DNA of 64,000 nt from Pseudomonas brassicacearum (GCF_009601685.2 NZ_CP045701.2:4340001-4404000); one strand, 5' to 3'; positions 47,358-56,207 are shown, numbered from the stretch's first letter. The notes: generated by a model from the sequence alone, not told the origin. Numbers and translations: made by a program.

Positions 47358-48122
47358 TCAGCCTTGGAGGATCAGGTCATAGGACAGCTTGCTGATCAGG
47401 ATCACCAGCAGCACCAGGAACAGCGCGCGGACAAAGGGCACTCCCTTGCGCACCGCCAGCCAGGTGCCGGTCAGCGCGCCGAGGATATTGAACAGCGCCA
47501 TCGGCAGCGCGACCAGGTAAAGCACGTTGCCGGTCGGGATAAAGAACAGCAGCGCTGCGACATTGGTGGCGATATTCACCAGCTTGGCCGACGCCGAGGC
47601 GTGCAGGAAGTCGAAGGCGAAGCAGCGAATGAACAGGAAGATCAGGAAGCTGCCGGTGCCCGGTCCGAACAAACCGTCGTAGAAACCGATGGCGCCACCG
47701 ATCAGTACCGCCAGCAGCTTCTCCTTGGTGCCGATGCGCATGGGCTTGTGCAGGCTGCCGAAGTCCTTTTTCCAGAAGGTGTAGATCGCCATCAGCATGA
47801 TTAGCACCAATACCGCCGGGCGCATCAGTGCCTGCGGCACGATCGATACCGTCGCCGCGCCAGCGAAGGCCATGACAAAGGCCGCGCCAGCGGCAGGAAC
47901 CACCAGGCTCCAATCGATCACCACCTTGCGCACGAACGAGCGTGCAGCAAAGGCCGTGCCGCAGGCCGCCGCGACCTTGTTGGTTCCGAGCAGAGCGGCG
48001 GGCTGGCCGCTAGGCAGCACATTGAACAGTGCCGGGATCTGGATCAGGCCGCCGCCGCCGACGGCCGCATCGATCAGGCCGGCGGCGAAGGCGAAGACAC
48101 ATAGCAGGACGATATCGAACAT
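47358..48122 (-). CDS. TSUP family (TauE/SafE) membrane transporter
   Basis: A 254-residue permease with about eight helices of the TauE/SafE family, which export or import sulfonates, sulfite or organic acids. The N-terminal GLIDAAVGGGGLIQIPALF and the C-terminal-half repeat GFYDGLFGPGTGSFLIFLF are the two signature segments. It is divergent from a LysR regulator gene (110-base gap), a typical regulator-transporter pair. Substrate unknown. Confidence 0.88.
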   Translation of the reverse strand: MFDIVLLCVFAFAAGLIDAAVGGGGLIQIPALFNVLPSGQPAALLGTNKVAAACGTAFAARSFVRKVVIDWSLVVPAAGAAFVMAFAGAATVSIVPQALMRPAVLVLIMLMAIYTFWKKDFGSLHKPMRIGTKEKLLAVLIGGAIGFYDGLFGPGTGSFLIFLFIRCFAFDFLHASASAKLVNIATNVAALLFFIPTGNVLYLVALPMALFNILGALTGTWLAVRKGVPFVRALFLVLLVILISKLSYDLILQG

Positions 48123-48232
48123 TGAATCAGGCTCTGGCGATAAAGGGGTGGGTGGTCGAGAGCGGGAAGGCTAACTGAAGGGGCCTTTTTGTGTTGCAAT
48201 GTCATATTGTGAAAAGTGCAACGAGGTGGCCG

Positions 48233-49147
48233 ATGGCACTGGATATGTTGGCTGATCTTGAAGCCTTTGCGACGGTGGCCCGCAAGCGCAGCTTTGTCGT
48301 CGCAGCCCGCAGCCTGGGGCGCTCCCCCAGCTCGCTGACCCGCGCCATTCAAGGGCTGGAAGAACGCAGCGGGGTCAAGCTGTTCAATCGCTCGGCCAAT
48401 GCCGTGACGCTGACCGAGGCGGGCGAGCGGCTACTGCCCCACGCCTACAGAATGCTCGATCTGCAACGTGAGGCGGACGAGGACCTGGCCGGGCTCAGCG
48501 GCCTGGCCACCGGCTGGATCCGCTTTTGCGCACCGCAATCCTTGGCCCACACGGTGATCCCCGGGTTGATCGCCCAGTACAGCCAGCGTTATCCCGATGT
48601 CAGCGTGGATGTGATCTTCACCGATGCGGCGGTCGATCCGGTCAAGGGCAAGCTGGACTTTTCGATTCGCGGCGCCTTTCCACAATCCAGCAACCTGATC
48701 GGCTACCCGCTGTGGAGCTATTCGCGCTACCTCTACGCCAGCCCTGGCTACCTGGAGCGATGCGGGCTGCCGGCGTCCATCGAGGCGCTGGAACAGCACG
48801 CATTGATCCTCCACACGGCGCCGCGGATTCTAAAGGAATGGAATTTTCGTGGGCCAGGCCAGGCCGGCAGCTTTCGCGTGCACCCCAAGTTTCGCTTCAG
48901 TTCCGGCGCGGCGGTGTTCCAGGCTGCGCTGGCCGGTGCCGGGATTGCCCGCCTGGCCGACTGGCTGGCGGAGCCGGAAGTGGCGGCGGGACGCCTGGCG
49001 CGGGTGTTCCCCGAGTACAAGCTGACCTCCAGCACGGGTGAAGACCCGCGCATGCATGCGGTCTATCCAGCCGGCAACCTGCCGTTGCGGGTCAAGAACC
49101 TGCTGGACATGATCCGTGTCTACGGTGACAGCGTCAGCCGCTCCTGA
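48233..49147 (+). CDS. LysR-type transcriptional regulator
   Basis: A 304-residue LysR regulator. The N-terminal winged helix-turn-helix is LEAFATVARKRSFVVAARSLGRSPSSLTRAIQGLEE, followed by a linker helix and the effector-binding domain. ATG 48233 is preferred over 48191 because it aligns with the family start and has GAGG upstream. The adjacent divergent TSUP transporter gene is the likely target. Confidence 0.9.
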   Translation: MALDMLADLEAFATVARKRSFVVAARSLGRSPSSLTRAIQGLEERSGVKLFNRSANAVTLTEAGERLLPHAYRMLDLQREADEDLAGLSGLATGWIRFCAPQSLAHTVIPGLIAQYSQRYPDVSVDVIFTDAAVDPVKGKLDFSIRGAFPQSSNLIGYPLWSYSRYLYASPGYLERCGLPASIEALEQHALILHTAPRILKEWNFRGPGQAGSFRVHPKFRFSSGAAVFQAALAGAGIARLADWLAEPEVAAGRLARVFPEYKLTSSTGEDPRMHAVYPAGNLPLRVKNLLDMIRVYGDSVSRS

Positions 49148-49210
49148 AGGCCAGCCTCTCCCTTCACTTCATCGCCTTCTGATCTCATTACGCTGCAAGG
49201 TTGGATGAGG

Positions 49211-49330
49211 ATGAGTACGCTGGGCCAGGCCCTTGTCGAGCGGGCCCGTATCCTGCCTCTGCTGGCTGATGGAATGACGCCAAAAGCCGTCAGTGACCCG
49301 TTGCAGGTCACACGGCCTGTCAGATCAATT
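49211..49330 (+). pseudogene. IS630-type transposase N-terminal remnant
   Basis: About 40 codons (STLGQALVERARILPLLADG and MTPKAVSDPLQVTRP) resemble the helix-turn-helix start of IS630-family transposases (typically QALAERARIVLLAADG...). The frame then runs into unrelated sequence and the antisense of the next gene. No ends or other parts of an element are seen. Confidence 0.45.
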
Positions 49331-49633
49331 CATCTCTGGAACGAGGTGACTCATGAACGTCAGGTTTTCAATGGCGTACATATACTCAGAGAATCTCGGA
49401 TCTCCATCGTTGAACGCCTTTGCCACTTTTTGTGCGCTCTCAAGACTGTCCCACATTGCCAAGTCCACGAAGACTCGATCGTCGCTCATAGGGCAGTAGG
49501 CACGGTACTCGATCAAACCAGCAAAGGCCTTTAACGTTTCACGAAGCCCTGCGCGAAGCACAGGCATTTGCGCAACGCATTCCTGTTTGACCTTGAAAAT
49601 GGCAAGTTCGAGTACATGAGATGAGTGCTGCAT
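49325..49633 (-). CDS. ABM-like dimeric alpha/beta-barrel protein
   Basis: A 102-residue protein resembling the antibiotic biosynthesis monooxygenase / dimeric alpha+beta barrel group (LELAIFKVKQECVAQMPVLRAGL, then FVDLAMWDSLESAQKVAKAF). Such proteins are small oxygenases or stress-related enzymes. It lies downstream of a WYL-type regulator on the same strand (44-base gap), which probably controls it. The exact reaction cannot be told. Confidence 0.65.
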   Translation of the reverse strand: MQHSSHVLELAIFKVKQECVAQMPVLRAGLRETLKAFAGLIEYRAYCPMSDDRVFVDLAMWDSLESAQKVAKAFNDGDPRFSEYMYAIENLTFMSHLVPEMN

Positions 49634-49677
49634 AGCAATGACCTTCCGTGTGTTAAGAAGTCCCCATTGTCAGTGGC

Positions 49678-50391
49678 TCATACTGACAGCGTAGTGTCAG
49701 TAGTGGTGGTCGCTTTCCACTGGCTTGCCTGGTGCTTCATATACGCTTGAAGATCAAGGGCAGGATGGTCGGGTGATGATTGCTGGGCAATGGCGATGGA
49801 GGTGATGCGATCGACCCGAAAATCGCGGTAAGCCGCCCTGACGCAACACCAGCTTCCAACTGTCCATTTTCCTCCCCAGTAGAAAAGGCCAAGGGGGCAA
49901 ATGAGCCGTTTCGAAACCACACCGTCCAGACGGGTATACGTTATTTTCAGTGTCTGAATGTTTTCGATGGCATTTCGAAGGGCTGCCAGATGGCCTCGTG
50001 TCGAAGAAGGTGTTGTGCCAAGTGCCCTGATTTTTGCCGTGCCGGGATCAACCTTGTGATGGCCCATAGACGCTGAGATCTTGCTCAACAACATCCTTGC
50101 AGCAGCACTTAGATCGTTATCGGCGCAAGCCGAAAGCATTTCCATCCCGAGCATCAATGCATCCAGCTCGAGCCTGTTCAACGTTAAAGGCGGCATCTCA
50201 AAATCGGCATCCAAGGCATACCCCACGCCGACGGTCCCATAGATTGGGATTCCACTTAAGGAAAGGTCATCGATGTATCGATAGATCGAGCGAACGGAAA
50301 CGCCAATTCGGCTAGCCAGTCGTTCAGCAGAGATTGGCTGATGGACACGAATCAGATTTACCAATTGAAATAAGCGATCAGCTTTACGCAC
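49678..50391 (-). CDS. WYL-domain helix-turn-helix regulator (YafY-like)
   Basis: A 237-residue regulator: N-terminal HTH_11 (ISAERLASRIGVSVRSIYRYIDDL) and a WYL domain (TLKITYTRLDGVVSKRLICPLGLFYWGGKWTVGSWC). The start is a GTG at 50391 (VRKADRLFQL), as in the family; it overlaps the preceding gene's end by eight bases, suggesting coupled translation. The longer frame to 50520 duplicates that gene's region. The downstream ABM-like gene is its likely target. Confidence 0.82.
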   Translation of the reverse strand: MRKADRLFQLVNLIRVHQPISAERLASRIGVSVRSIYRYIDDLSLSGIPIYGTVGVGYALDADFEMPPLTLNRLELDALMLGMEMLSACADNDLSAAARMLLSKISASMGHHKVDPGTAKIRALGTTPSSTRGHLAALRNAIENIQTLKITYTRLDGVVSKRLICPLGLFYWGGKWTVGSWCCVRAAYRDFRVDRITSIAIAQQSSPDHPALDLQAYMKHQASQWKATTTTDTTLSV

Positions 50392-50638
50392 CTGGTGTGC
50401 CCAATTGAGCGTTCCTGGCAAACTCAATGGCCGCGTTAATGGCGGCCCGAGCTTGGGGGCTATTCTTCCAGCAAGTCGATCCTGCTGCTGCCGATGCCTG
50501 AGCCAGGATGTCACAAGCATTCGCTTTACCGAGCACAGCTAGCGAGTCTATGCCCATCTGCTCAAGGCGAGCGATAACAGCCGGCCCTACGCCTTTCAGG
50601 GCCAACAAGGCATTCTGTTCCGTCAGTGGAAATGGCAT
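50384..50638 (-). CDS. Small helix-hairpin-helix protein
   Basis: An 84-residue protein with one helix-hairpin-helix motif (LLALKGVGPAVIARLEQMGIDSL), a non-specific DNA-binding unit. AGGAG seven bases before ATG 50638 sets the start; the in-frame ATG at 50698 is rejected. A stand-alone HhH unit of this size resembles the pathogenicity-locus/DUF4332-type small proteins. It precedes and overlaps the WYL regulator. Confidence 0.7.
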   Translation of the reverse strand: MPFPLTEQNALLALKGVGPAVIARLEQMGIDSLAVLGKANACDILAQASAAAGSTCWKNSPQARAAINAAIEFARNAQLGTPGA

Positions 50639-50792
50639 CCGTAAACTCCTGTTATCGGCCAACTGAGCAGCAGGAGTTTGCCCGACGAGAACGGGCATCT
50701 CAAGAGATGGACGCCATCGCCCTGAGCGTAGGTATCAGGAAGGTGGGTTCGGCAGACGCTTACGAAGAACCATCGGCCGAAGCTCAATTGCC

Positions 50793-50936
50793 TTAATGAC
50801 CGGAATGTTGTTTTTTTACACCATTTTTAGCTTTTCGCTCGAAATAGGCATGAACGAACCACAGTGCCAGGGCAAACCCGGCAAAGCCAAAAATGAAGAG
50901 CAACACCTCTATTGCAGTACCTTCATGAGAAAACAT
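50793..50936 (-). CDS. Small single-pass membrane protein (47 aa)
   Basis: A 47-residue protein: short N terminus MFSHEGT, one hydrophobic helix (about residues 8-28, AIEVLLFIFGFAGFALALWF) and a basic tail ending in KKQHSGH. GAGGTG upstream of ATG 50936 supports this start over 51005. Tail charge predicts a cytoplasmic C terminus. Function unknown. Confidence 0.6.
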   Translation of the reverse strand: MFSHEGTAIEVLLFIFGFAGFALALWFVHAYFERKAKNGVKKQHSGH

Positions 50937-51353
50937 AGTGCTCACCTCATCCTTAAGTGGGTTGACCAAAAATCGCCACGCACGAAACTTCTCGTAACAA
51001 TCCAAACATTTTCAGGGTAGTCGCCAACAATCCGTGTGGCAACCCTTAGCCTGGTATAACCCCCCGATCTAGACGAGTCGCCGACCAATGACACCCTGCC
51101 CCGGCGGGCCAATGTGTGCTTTCATAACGGTCGATCCAGCCCCTCCAAGGAGCTGTGGTGAACACCCAGGACGAATCAACCACCACCCCGTTGCACGCAG
51201 AGATGATCGCGAAACTCCGACCCGCTGGCGGGAGCGCTTCAAGCATCACAGCTGGCACCCAATGACCGCCGGCTGTTCGGTTTCGGCAGACCGGGCAACT
51301 GCCACAGTACTGGCTCTCTGCCTGACGCTCTCAACGTGAGGGACCCTTGCCGC
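50937..51353. other. Intergenic stretch with one weak small ORF
   Basis: No convincing gene is present. A GTG-initiated frame at 51158-51265 (35 residues) has AAGGAG upstream but no recognisable homology or composition signal, and may be a remnant. Confidence 0.3.
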
Positions 51354-51752
51354 TCAGGCTGGACTGGTAATTACAGCGTCAGGAGTCAAGCCGCGCCAAG
51401 CGATGGGGGACAGCAGGCATACAAAGGTAAGGAACGCCACCTGGGACAGGTAGAACGGCTCCAGCCACTGCTGCTTCAATGCGACGTATAAAGTGTTGTG
51501 AGCTACGTCGACCAAGATGATCGCAGCCGTAAGCATGATTCCGGCTCTTGGCTTGAGGAACAGGAGCAGAGCTGCGAGCGGGTCAAAAAATGTAAGCGCT
51601 CCCCAAAAGATACGGCTCGCCATATAAGCGCTAGGTCCGTATCCGTAGTCCCAGAGCAAACCATGTAAAGCATCTGCACGGATGTGATTAGCCGTGGCGA
51701 CAAGAAGGCAACATGCAAACAACACTCTGACGAAGAATGACAACTTTTGCAT
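51354..51752 (-). CDS. Small integral membrane protein (132 aa)
   Basis: A 132-residue protein with four hydrophobic segments (about 5-22, 45-65, 70-90 and 100-120). The first resembles a signal anchor. The conserved-looking core is YGPSAYMASRIFWGALTFFDPLAALLLF. ATG 51752 is chosen over 51773 because it opens the first helix; neither has a strong Shine-Dalgarno. No function recognised. Confidence 0.65.
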   Translation of the reverse strand: MQKLSFFVRVLFACCLLVATANHIRADALHGLLWDYGYGPSAYMASRIFWGALTFFDPLAALLLFLKPRAGIMLTAAIILVDVAHNTLYVALKQQWLEPFYLSQVAFLTFVCLLSPIAWRGLTPDAVITSPA

Positions 51753-51836
51753 AGTTTTATCTACAATCACCATCTAAGCCATGCATCATAGCGGGATCGG
51801 AGTTGGTAATGACCATCGGGACCGCTAATGCTGACG

Positions 51837-52118
51837 TTACCGCCGAGGGCAGCCTATCTTGAATGTCCGAATAGATAGCGCTTCATTACGCGCATCTTTT
51901 TCGTTCTGAGCCTTCATGGTGAAGCTACCGTCTTGGTAGCTGCGAGCCATAGCCTGGTTATTCTTGTCGATCTCGTCGTAGATGCGAGCGCACTCGCTGG
52001 CTGTTGCTTCAGGAGTCGTTGGCAGGGGCGCATTCTCGATATCGAGAACGTACTGAGATTTCTGATAGGCGCAGCCGGTCAAGGCCAAGAGAACGAGTAT
52101 TGCGAGGTTTTTTTTCAT
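51837..52118 (-). CDS. Small lipoprotein (93 aa)
   Basis: A 93-residue lipoprotein: signal MKKNLAILVLLALTGC with the lipobox LTGC at residues 13-16. The mature part is charged and helical (ASECARIYDEIDKNNQAMARSYQ) with two more Cys residues (43 and 90) that could form a disulfide. Probably outer-membrane or periplasmic. No family assigned. Confidence 0.75.
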   Translation of the reverse strand: MKKNLAILVLLALTGCAYQKSQYVLDIENAPLPTTPEATASECARIYDEIDKNNQAMARSYQDGSFTMKAQNEKDARNEALSIRTFKIGCPRR

Positions 52119-52196
52119 GAGATTTCCATATCGTAAATTGAGGACTCACGTCCGCTAGCGGATCAATGGAGAACCCTGCGGCTTTCCTCGTGCAGG

Positions 52197-52260
52197 GAAA
52201 CAGGGTACCGACCACGATTATGAGTTTCCCCATAATCATGGTCTGTTCACGCGTGCCCTA
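52197..52260. repeat. Dispersed GACCACGATT palindrome, copy 1
   Basis: GACCACGATTATGAG and CATAATCATGGTCTG form an imperfect hairpin around TTTCCC. Related copies lie near 56.2, 57.2 and 58.25 kb. Confidence 0.6.
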
Positions 52261-52301
52261 CCCACACCAATTTTCAACTACAAACGCGTTGAGCTATTGA
52301 T

Positions 52302-52670
52302 CTATTCAACGGCCGAACGGCTGTTGCGCCAGAACAGGTACGCCAACCCCACCGGCGCTACGAAAATCGCAAACGACCAGCACATGGCCATGGTGAAAAC
52401 CTTCACCATCAACATGAACAATGCATTCACGAAAAAAACATTGTTACCCATGATGTAGCCAACAACGCTTTCGTAGACGAATCGAGAGTACGGATAAAGC
52501 AATGTGTTGATGATCGCCAACACGATCAGCCCAGGCTTCGCGCCGATTCCACCGGGGCCGTTGGCCGCCAGGGAGATGATCATCACAGTGAACACCAGCC
52601 CAAAAAGAAACTGGCGGATGTAGTAGCTGGTCGTAAGACCGCCAAAAGTCTTGGCGAAAAATGAGTGCAT
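52302..52670 (-). CDS. Membrane protein of unknown function (122 aa)
   Basis: A 122-residue protein with four hydrophobic segments (about 16-35, 45-62, 75-92 and 95-112). The C terminus ends in a short basic-acidic tail. It has no signal peptide or known motif. It stands alone, flanked by a palindromic repeat and a gap of about 150 bases. Confidence 0.65.
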   Translation of the reverse strand: MHSFFAKTFGGLTTSYYIRQFLFGLVFTVMIISLAANGPGGIGAKPGLIVLAIINTLLYPYSRFVYESVVGYIMGNNVFFVNALFMLMVKVFTMAMCWSFAIFVAPVGLAYLFWRNSRSAVE

Positions 52671-52818
52671 AAGAGGTCCCTCTAGAATGCTGATTTAAAC
52701 GAGGCGCCACCATACCAGCATCATTTATTCACGCAAGATCAAACAGGCTCAGACCAACGAGTAGATGCCTGATTGCGGAAAACACATCGCCGATAAGGCA
52801 AACGCATGTCAAATCGGC

Positions 52819-53229
52819 TTAACCGCGAATGCGGCGCTCAATGAAGTCATAATCTTCCTGGCAATCGCCGGAAGGGTCTGACGCCACACTTACATAATGC
52901 ACCGTGTCGGCATCGATCAACTTGTACGTGTAGACATCTGGCAAACGCACGCCTTCGGTTCTCAATTCGTTCTTGCCATTGGCAGCGGACCAGGTGCCAT
53001 GTTCGGTTTGAATCGGCTGGGTCTGCTGGGCATCCCGGAAAAAGGTGATGGTGAAGCGACCGTCAGGCTTGAGGTTATTGTTCCAGGAGAGGAACTGGCA
53101 TTTGCCATTTTCTGCCCGCAGGCCTTTCCATGAACCAACCAAGGATGGATCATTGGACGGCTTGTTGGCGGCGCAGCCACCGAGAGTTGCGGCCAGGATG
53201 ACAAGCGCCAGGGAGAAACTCCGTTTCAC
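52819..53229 (-). CDS. Lipocalin-like small lipoprotein (136 aa)
   Basis: A 136-residue lipoprotein with lipobox TLGGC at residues 15-19. The mature protein begins a VGSWKGLR strand and continues in alternating strands (DGRFTITFF, GTWSAANGKNELRTE, YTYKLIDADTVHYVS), suggesting a small beta-barrel like lipocalin-type DUF domains. Likely envelope located. Function unknown. Confidence 0.75.
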   Translation of the reverse strand: MKRSFSLALVILAATLGGCAANKPSNDPSLVGSWKGLRAENGKCQFLSWNNNLKPDGRFTITFFRDAQQTQPIQTEHGTWSAANGKNELRTEGVRLPDVYTYKLIDADTVHYVSVASDPSGDCQEDYDFIERRIRG

Positions 53230-53349
53230 GTAGGACTTCCTTATTCAAATGAAATGCCGTGCGTTGCGAATGCCCCGCGTCGTGCCAAATTGTAATGACT
53301 TTCGGCCTGGAAAGGCCCATCGCCGCCCGTACAAATTCATGCAACTGCC

Positions 53350-53799
53350 TCAGCGAGCACTAGAGACAGAACCCTGATCGGCCTGCGCCGAAAGCGGAAC
53401 ATCAAACACTCGATCAAACCCCCATTGAAAAACCAGCGCGTAAAAAAAGAAAAACACGAACAACCCCAGGTTGGTCACCAGCGCCAACCACAAGCTGATG
53501 CCCAACCACGCGCCGATCACCGGGGTAAGAATTAACGTCAAGCCGCCCTCAAATCCCAGGGAATGCAGCAGTCGTCGCTGCCAGTTGCGATGGCGGCTGC
53601 GCTGGCGACGTTCCCACCACTCGAACAGGCCGTTGAAAAGCATGTTCCAGGCCAGCGCGACAGCGGAAATCACCAGCGACAGCAGGGTTGAATAGCCCAT
53701 GCCCTGGTCGTAGGTCAGCGCCAGCGCCGGTGCCACGAACAGCACGCCACCGGCTTCGTAGAGGATGGCCTGAAGGATTTTACGGGGCGTGCCTTGCAT
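53350..53799 (-). CDS. PACE family efflux transporter
   Basis: A 149-residue inner-membrane protein with four helices arranged as two tandem bacterial transmembrane pairs, as in the PACE family (AceI, chlorhexidine and biocide efflux). RKILQAILYEAGGVLFVAP opens the first half and RRLLHSLGFEGGLTLILTPVIGAWLG the second; E13 and E85-equivalent Glu residues are kept. GGAG upstream fixes ATG 53799. It is divergent from a LysR regulator, the usual arrangement for PACE genes. Confidence 0.85.
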   Translation of the reverse strand: MQGTPRKILQAILYEAGGVLFVAPALALTYDQGMGYSTLLSLVISAVALAWNMLFNGLFEWWERRQRSRHRNWQRRLLHSLGFEGGLTLILTPVIGAWLGISLWLALVTNLGLFVFFFFYALVFQWGFDRVFDVPLSAQADQGSVSSAR

Positions 53800-53905
53800 C
53801 GCTGGGCTCCTTAGCTGGGTTGGTAGACCACAGCCTGGCAAGTTGAGCACCCGCGCACAATTGAGCTAAATTGAGCCACGCTCAACCTGAGTAACCTACC
53901 CACCC

Positions 53906-54829
53906 ATGTTCGCCAAACTGCCCCTCACCGCCTTGCGCGGCTTCGAGTCCGCTGCACGGCTGGGCAGCTTCAAGGCAGCGGCCCAGGAACTGAACGTCAG
54001 CCCGGCGGCAATCTCCCATCAGGTCAAAAGCCTTGAAGCCTTCCTTGGCGTGCGATTGTTCGATCGCTCCAGCCAAAACGTGCGCCTGAGCGCCGACGGC
54101 GAGCGCCTTCACCCTTACATGCACCGCGCCCTGCTCGATATCCAGCAGGGCCTGCAGATGCTGTCGCCACCGTGTGCCGCGCAGTCCCTGGTGGTGAGCA
54201 CAACGCCGGCGTTCGCCAGCCTGTGGCTGATCCCTCGGCTCGGGGACTTCCATCGATTGCACCCGGAGATCGACGTCAGGCTGCACAGCAGCAACGACGT
54301 GGTGGACCTGCGACGAGACGCCAGCATCGACCTGGCAATCCGCGCCCTCTTCACCCCGGACCCACAGCTGTTCGAACAGCCTTTGCTGGACGAGTACTTT
54401 GGCGTGTATTGCCGCCCCGGCTGGCAACCACCCGCTATGGGCTCACCCGTTGAACTGATCGACGTGCCTTGGCTGAGCAGCGCAAAGGTGGCGGTCGACT
54501 GGCCTGCGTGGTGCGCCAAGGCCGACACCCTGGGCTGGCTCGAGAACGCGCGTTTGCGGCGTTATGACGAGGAGCAGCATGCCCTGCAGGCGGCGATCGC
54601 CGGGCACGGGCTGGTGCTCGCCAGTAATGTGCTGGTTGCTGAGGCTGTCGGGCGTGGGGAGCTGGTTGAATATCGCCCCGAGGTTCGCTTGGCGGGTGCG
54701 CTGTATACGGTGGTGTGTGTGCCGGGGCGGGAGCGGCAGGCGGCGGTGCGGGTGTTTAGTGAGTGGTTGTTGGGGCGGAGCATCGCTGAAGCGGATGCTC
54801 CTGCCAGCGACACCTTGGACCAAGACTGA
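53906..54829 (+). CDS. LysR-type regulator (GcvA-like)
   Basis: A 307-residue LysR regulator with the GcvA-type opening LPLTALRGFESAARLGSFKAAAQELNVSPAAISHQVKSLE and the FDRSSQNVRLSADGE linker. It lies divergently beside the PACE efflux gene with a 106-base gap, so it probably regulates that transporter. Confidence 0.9.
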   Translation: MFAKLPLTALRGFESAARLGSFKAAAQELNVSPAAISHQVKSLEAFLGVRLFDRSSQNVRLSADGERLHPYMHRALLDIQQGLQMLSPPCAAQSLVVSTTPAFASLWLIPRLGDFHRLHPEIDVRLHSSNDVVDLRRDASIDLAIRALFTPDPQLFEQPLLDEYFGVYCRPGWQPPAMGSPVELIDVPWLSSAKVAVDWPAWCAKADTLGWLENARLRRYDEEQHALQAAIAGHGLVLASNVLVAEAVGRGELVEYRPEVRLAGALYTVVCVPGRERQAAVRVFSEWLLGRSIAEADAPASDTLDQD

Positions 54830-54892
54830 TCCAATGGCGCCTTCAGCGCCGAAAAAAGGGCAGAATTCGCCCCGTCCCTTTCCTTCCCCCCC

Positions 54893-55105
54893 TCAGGGAA
54901 CAGGCGGATTCACAGCGAAATCCGTAGGGATATTGAGAAAGGAGTGCCAAGCATCTACAGCGTCATGATGTCGCTGGGCAGCATCCTCCCAAAAAGGACC
55001 GGATACCTCTTTGGCAGAAACCAGCATCATCATTTTTATCGTCGCAGCGTCCAGCTCTTTGAGAAGCTCATGGGATGCGGCCCTGAATTCTTCGAACGAC
55101 GTCAT
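54893..55105 (-). CDS. Small helical hypothetical protein (70 aa)
   Basis: A 70-residue protein, probably a helical hairpin (FEEFRAASHELLKELDAATIKM, then AAQRHHDAVDAWHSFL). GAGG lies nine bases before the ATG. No signal or membrane part. Function unknown. Confidence 0.55.
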   Translation of the reverse strand: MTSFEEFRAASHELLKELDAATIKMMMLVSAKEVSGPFWEDAAQRHHDAVDAWHSFLNIPTDFAVNPPVP

Positions 55106-55324
55106 TCCATTTACCTCGGGCGGTGTTCACCGCCATTGAGAAATACATATTTCTCTATGAGTGGAGTCCCCCGGGTGACAGCAATTCCAAAAGGTCGGAC
55201 CGCCGGTAAATTCATTTCGTAGCCGCCTTTACCGGTTCCAATCCTGACTGTTATGCGTCAAGTGCGATGTAGCTGGACTCCTACCCCCTCTTCCGTTCTT
55301 GGAGCTGTCCCACATCTTACGAAG

Positions 55325-55346
55325 CGGGCAACTTATAAGTCGCCCG
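55325..55346 (-). terminator. Strong hairpin after a gene remnant
   Basis: CGGGCAACTT/AAGTCGCCCG pairs at nine of ten positions with a two-base loop. It directly follows the TAA of the remnant at 55353 on the minus strand and probably was its terminator, although the T-tract is weak. Confidence 0.45.
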
Positions 55347-55352
55347 TCTTCA

Positions 55353-55447
55353 TTATTCCGCCGCCTGCGCCCGCAGTCGTCCAATCAAATCCATGACATC
55401 ACAACCATCACGTAACGATGTGGTCAGCAATTTACAAAAATCAGTCA
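55353..55447 (-). pseudogene. C-terminal gene remnant
   Basis: About 30 codons on the minus strand (TDFCKLLTTSLRDGCDVMDL and IGRLRAQAAE) end in TAA and a hairpin, and look like a genuine protein C terminus without its front part. The start of this frame overlaps the end of the P-loop kinase gene. The parent gene is not recognised. The rest of 55106-55440 shows nothing else. Confidence 0.3.
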
Positions 55448-55947
55448 GCACCACCGTGTCGATTGATGATCATCGCGACCGCTTGCACCGGAGAGATCAG
55501 AGCCGTGTCTATGCAAAACGGAGCTTCATCCCACGGCTCATATTCGTGATCCAGTACCGACTGCCAGGTGGGTGGCGTCAGCCCGGGAATATCAACCCTC
55601 CTTGTTTCGACCCGGCGCTGATGCTCATGTTTATCGGAGCAAATCACTTGGATATTTGCCAATCGAATACCCGCCTGTGAGGCTATTTCGCTCCACGCAA
55701 TTCGGCTTTCGAGAACGGGATTGACACAATCAACGATGACTGTGCGACCCAAACGAAGGTTGCTCAGGGCTAGCTCATTAGCAACCATGTAACCACTGCG
55801 TCCCACATCTCGCGCAAGAGCACCCGAGTTTCGAATCGCCTGCTCAATCGTATCGATCCGCAGGTACACGGCGCCTGTTGTAGCGGCAAGATCATTAGCG
55901 ATAGTCGTTTTTCCGGTGCCGGGAAGGCCGCTGAAGACGATGAGCAT
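55441..55947 (-). CDS. P-loop kinase-like AAA ATPase
   Basis: A 168-residue nucleotide-binding protein with Walker A SGLPGTGKTT (residues 6-15), a D-x-D-like helix start (YLRIDTIEQAIR), and VIVDCVNP as Walker B. It resembles the small AAA_33 kinases related to zeta toxins and chloramphenicol phosphotransferase, which phosphorylate small molecules. The C-terminal PTWQSVLDHEYEPWDEAPFCIDT is typical of this group. No antitoxin is adjacent, so a metabolic or resistance kinase is more likely than a toxin. Confidence 0.8.
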   Translation of the reverse strand: MLIVFSGLPGTGKTTIANDLAATTGAVYLRIDTIEQAIRNSGALARDVGRSGYMVANELALSNLRLGRTVIVDCVNPVLESRIAWSEIASQAGIRLANIQVICSDKHEHQRRVETRRVDIPGLTPPTWQSVLDHEYEPWDEAPFCIDTALISPVQAVAMIINRHGGAD

Positions 55948-56144
55948 TCCATGTCCTTCGATGAGTGAGCTAACCCAGTGTAGCCAGAAGCCAGTTATCC
56001 GGCAGCGATTGCTCTATCCCGCTCGCTCGCCGTAATGAGACCAGGGACAGACCACGATTTTATAACTCGTACTGGACGCAATCTTTCACATCCCTTTCAC
56101 AGCCGAGCGCCTATGGTCATCTCAGCTCCTAGTGAAACCCTTTT

Positions 56145-56175
56145 AGCCCGGCCTCCCCAGTCGGGCTTTTCTTTG
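56145..56175 (+). terminator. Rho-independent terminator with no gene attached
   Basis: AGCCCG (56145-56150) pairs with CGGGCT (56162-56167) and is followed by TTTCTTTG. No plus-strand gene precedes it, so it may be left from a lost gene. The rest of 55948-56284 contains only palindromic repeats. Confidence 0.6.
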
Positions 56176-56207
56176 CGCGCCAAACGTATGCCGACGCCTA
56201 GATACCA

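Noticed and set aside
51088..51339. An 83-codon frame in the gap 50937-51353
   Set aside because: No ribosome site, no similarity, and several competing short frames; kept only as a note on the gap.
55441..55947. The P-loop kinase as a zeta-type toxin
   Set aside because: No epsilon-like antitoxin gene is adjacent and the fold group also contains metabolic and resistance kinases.
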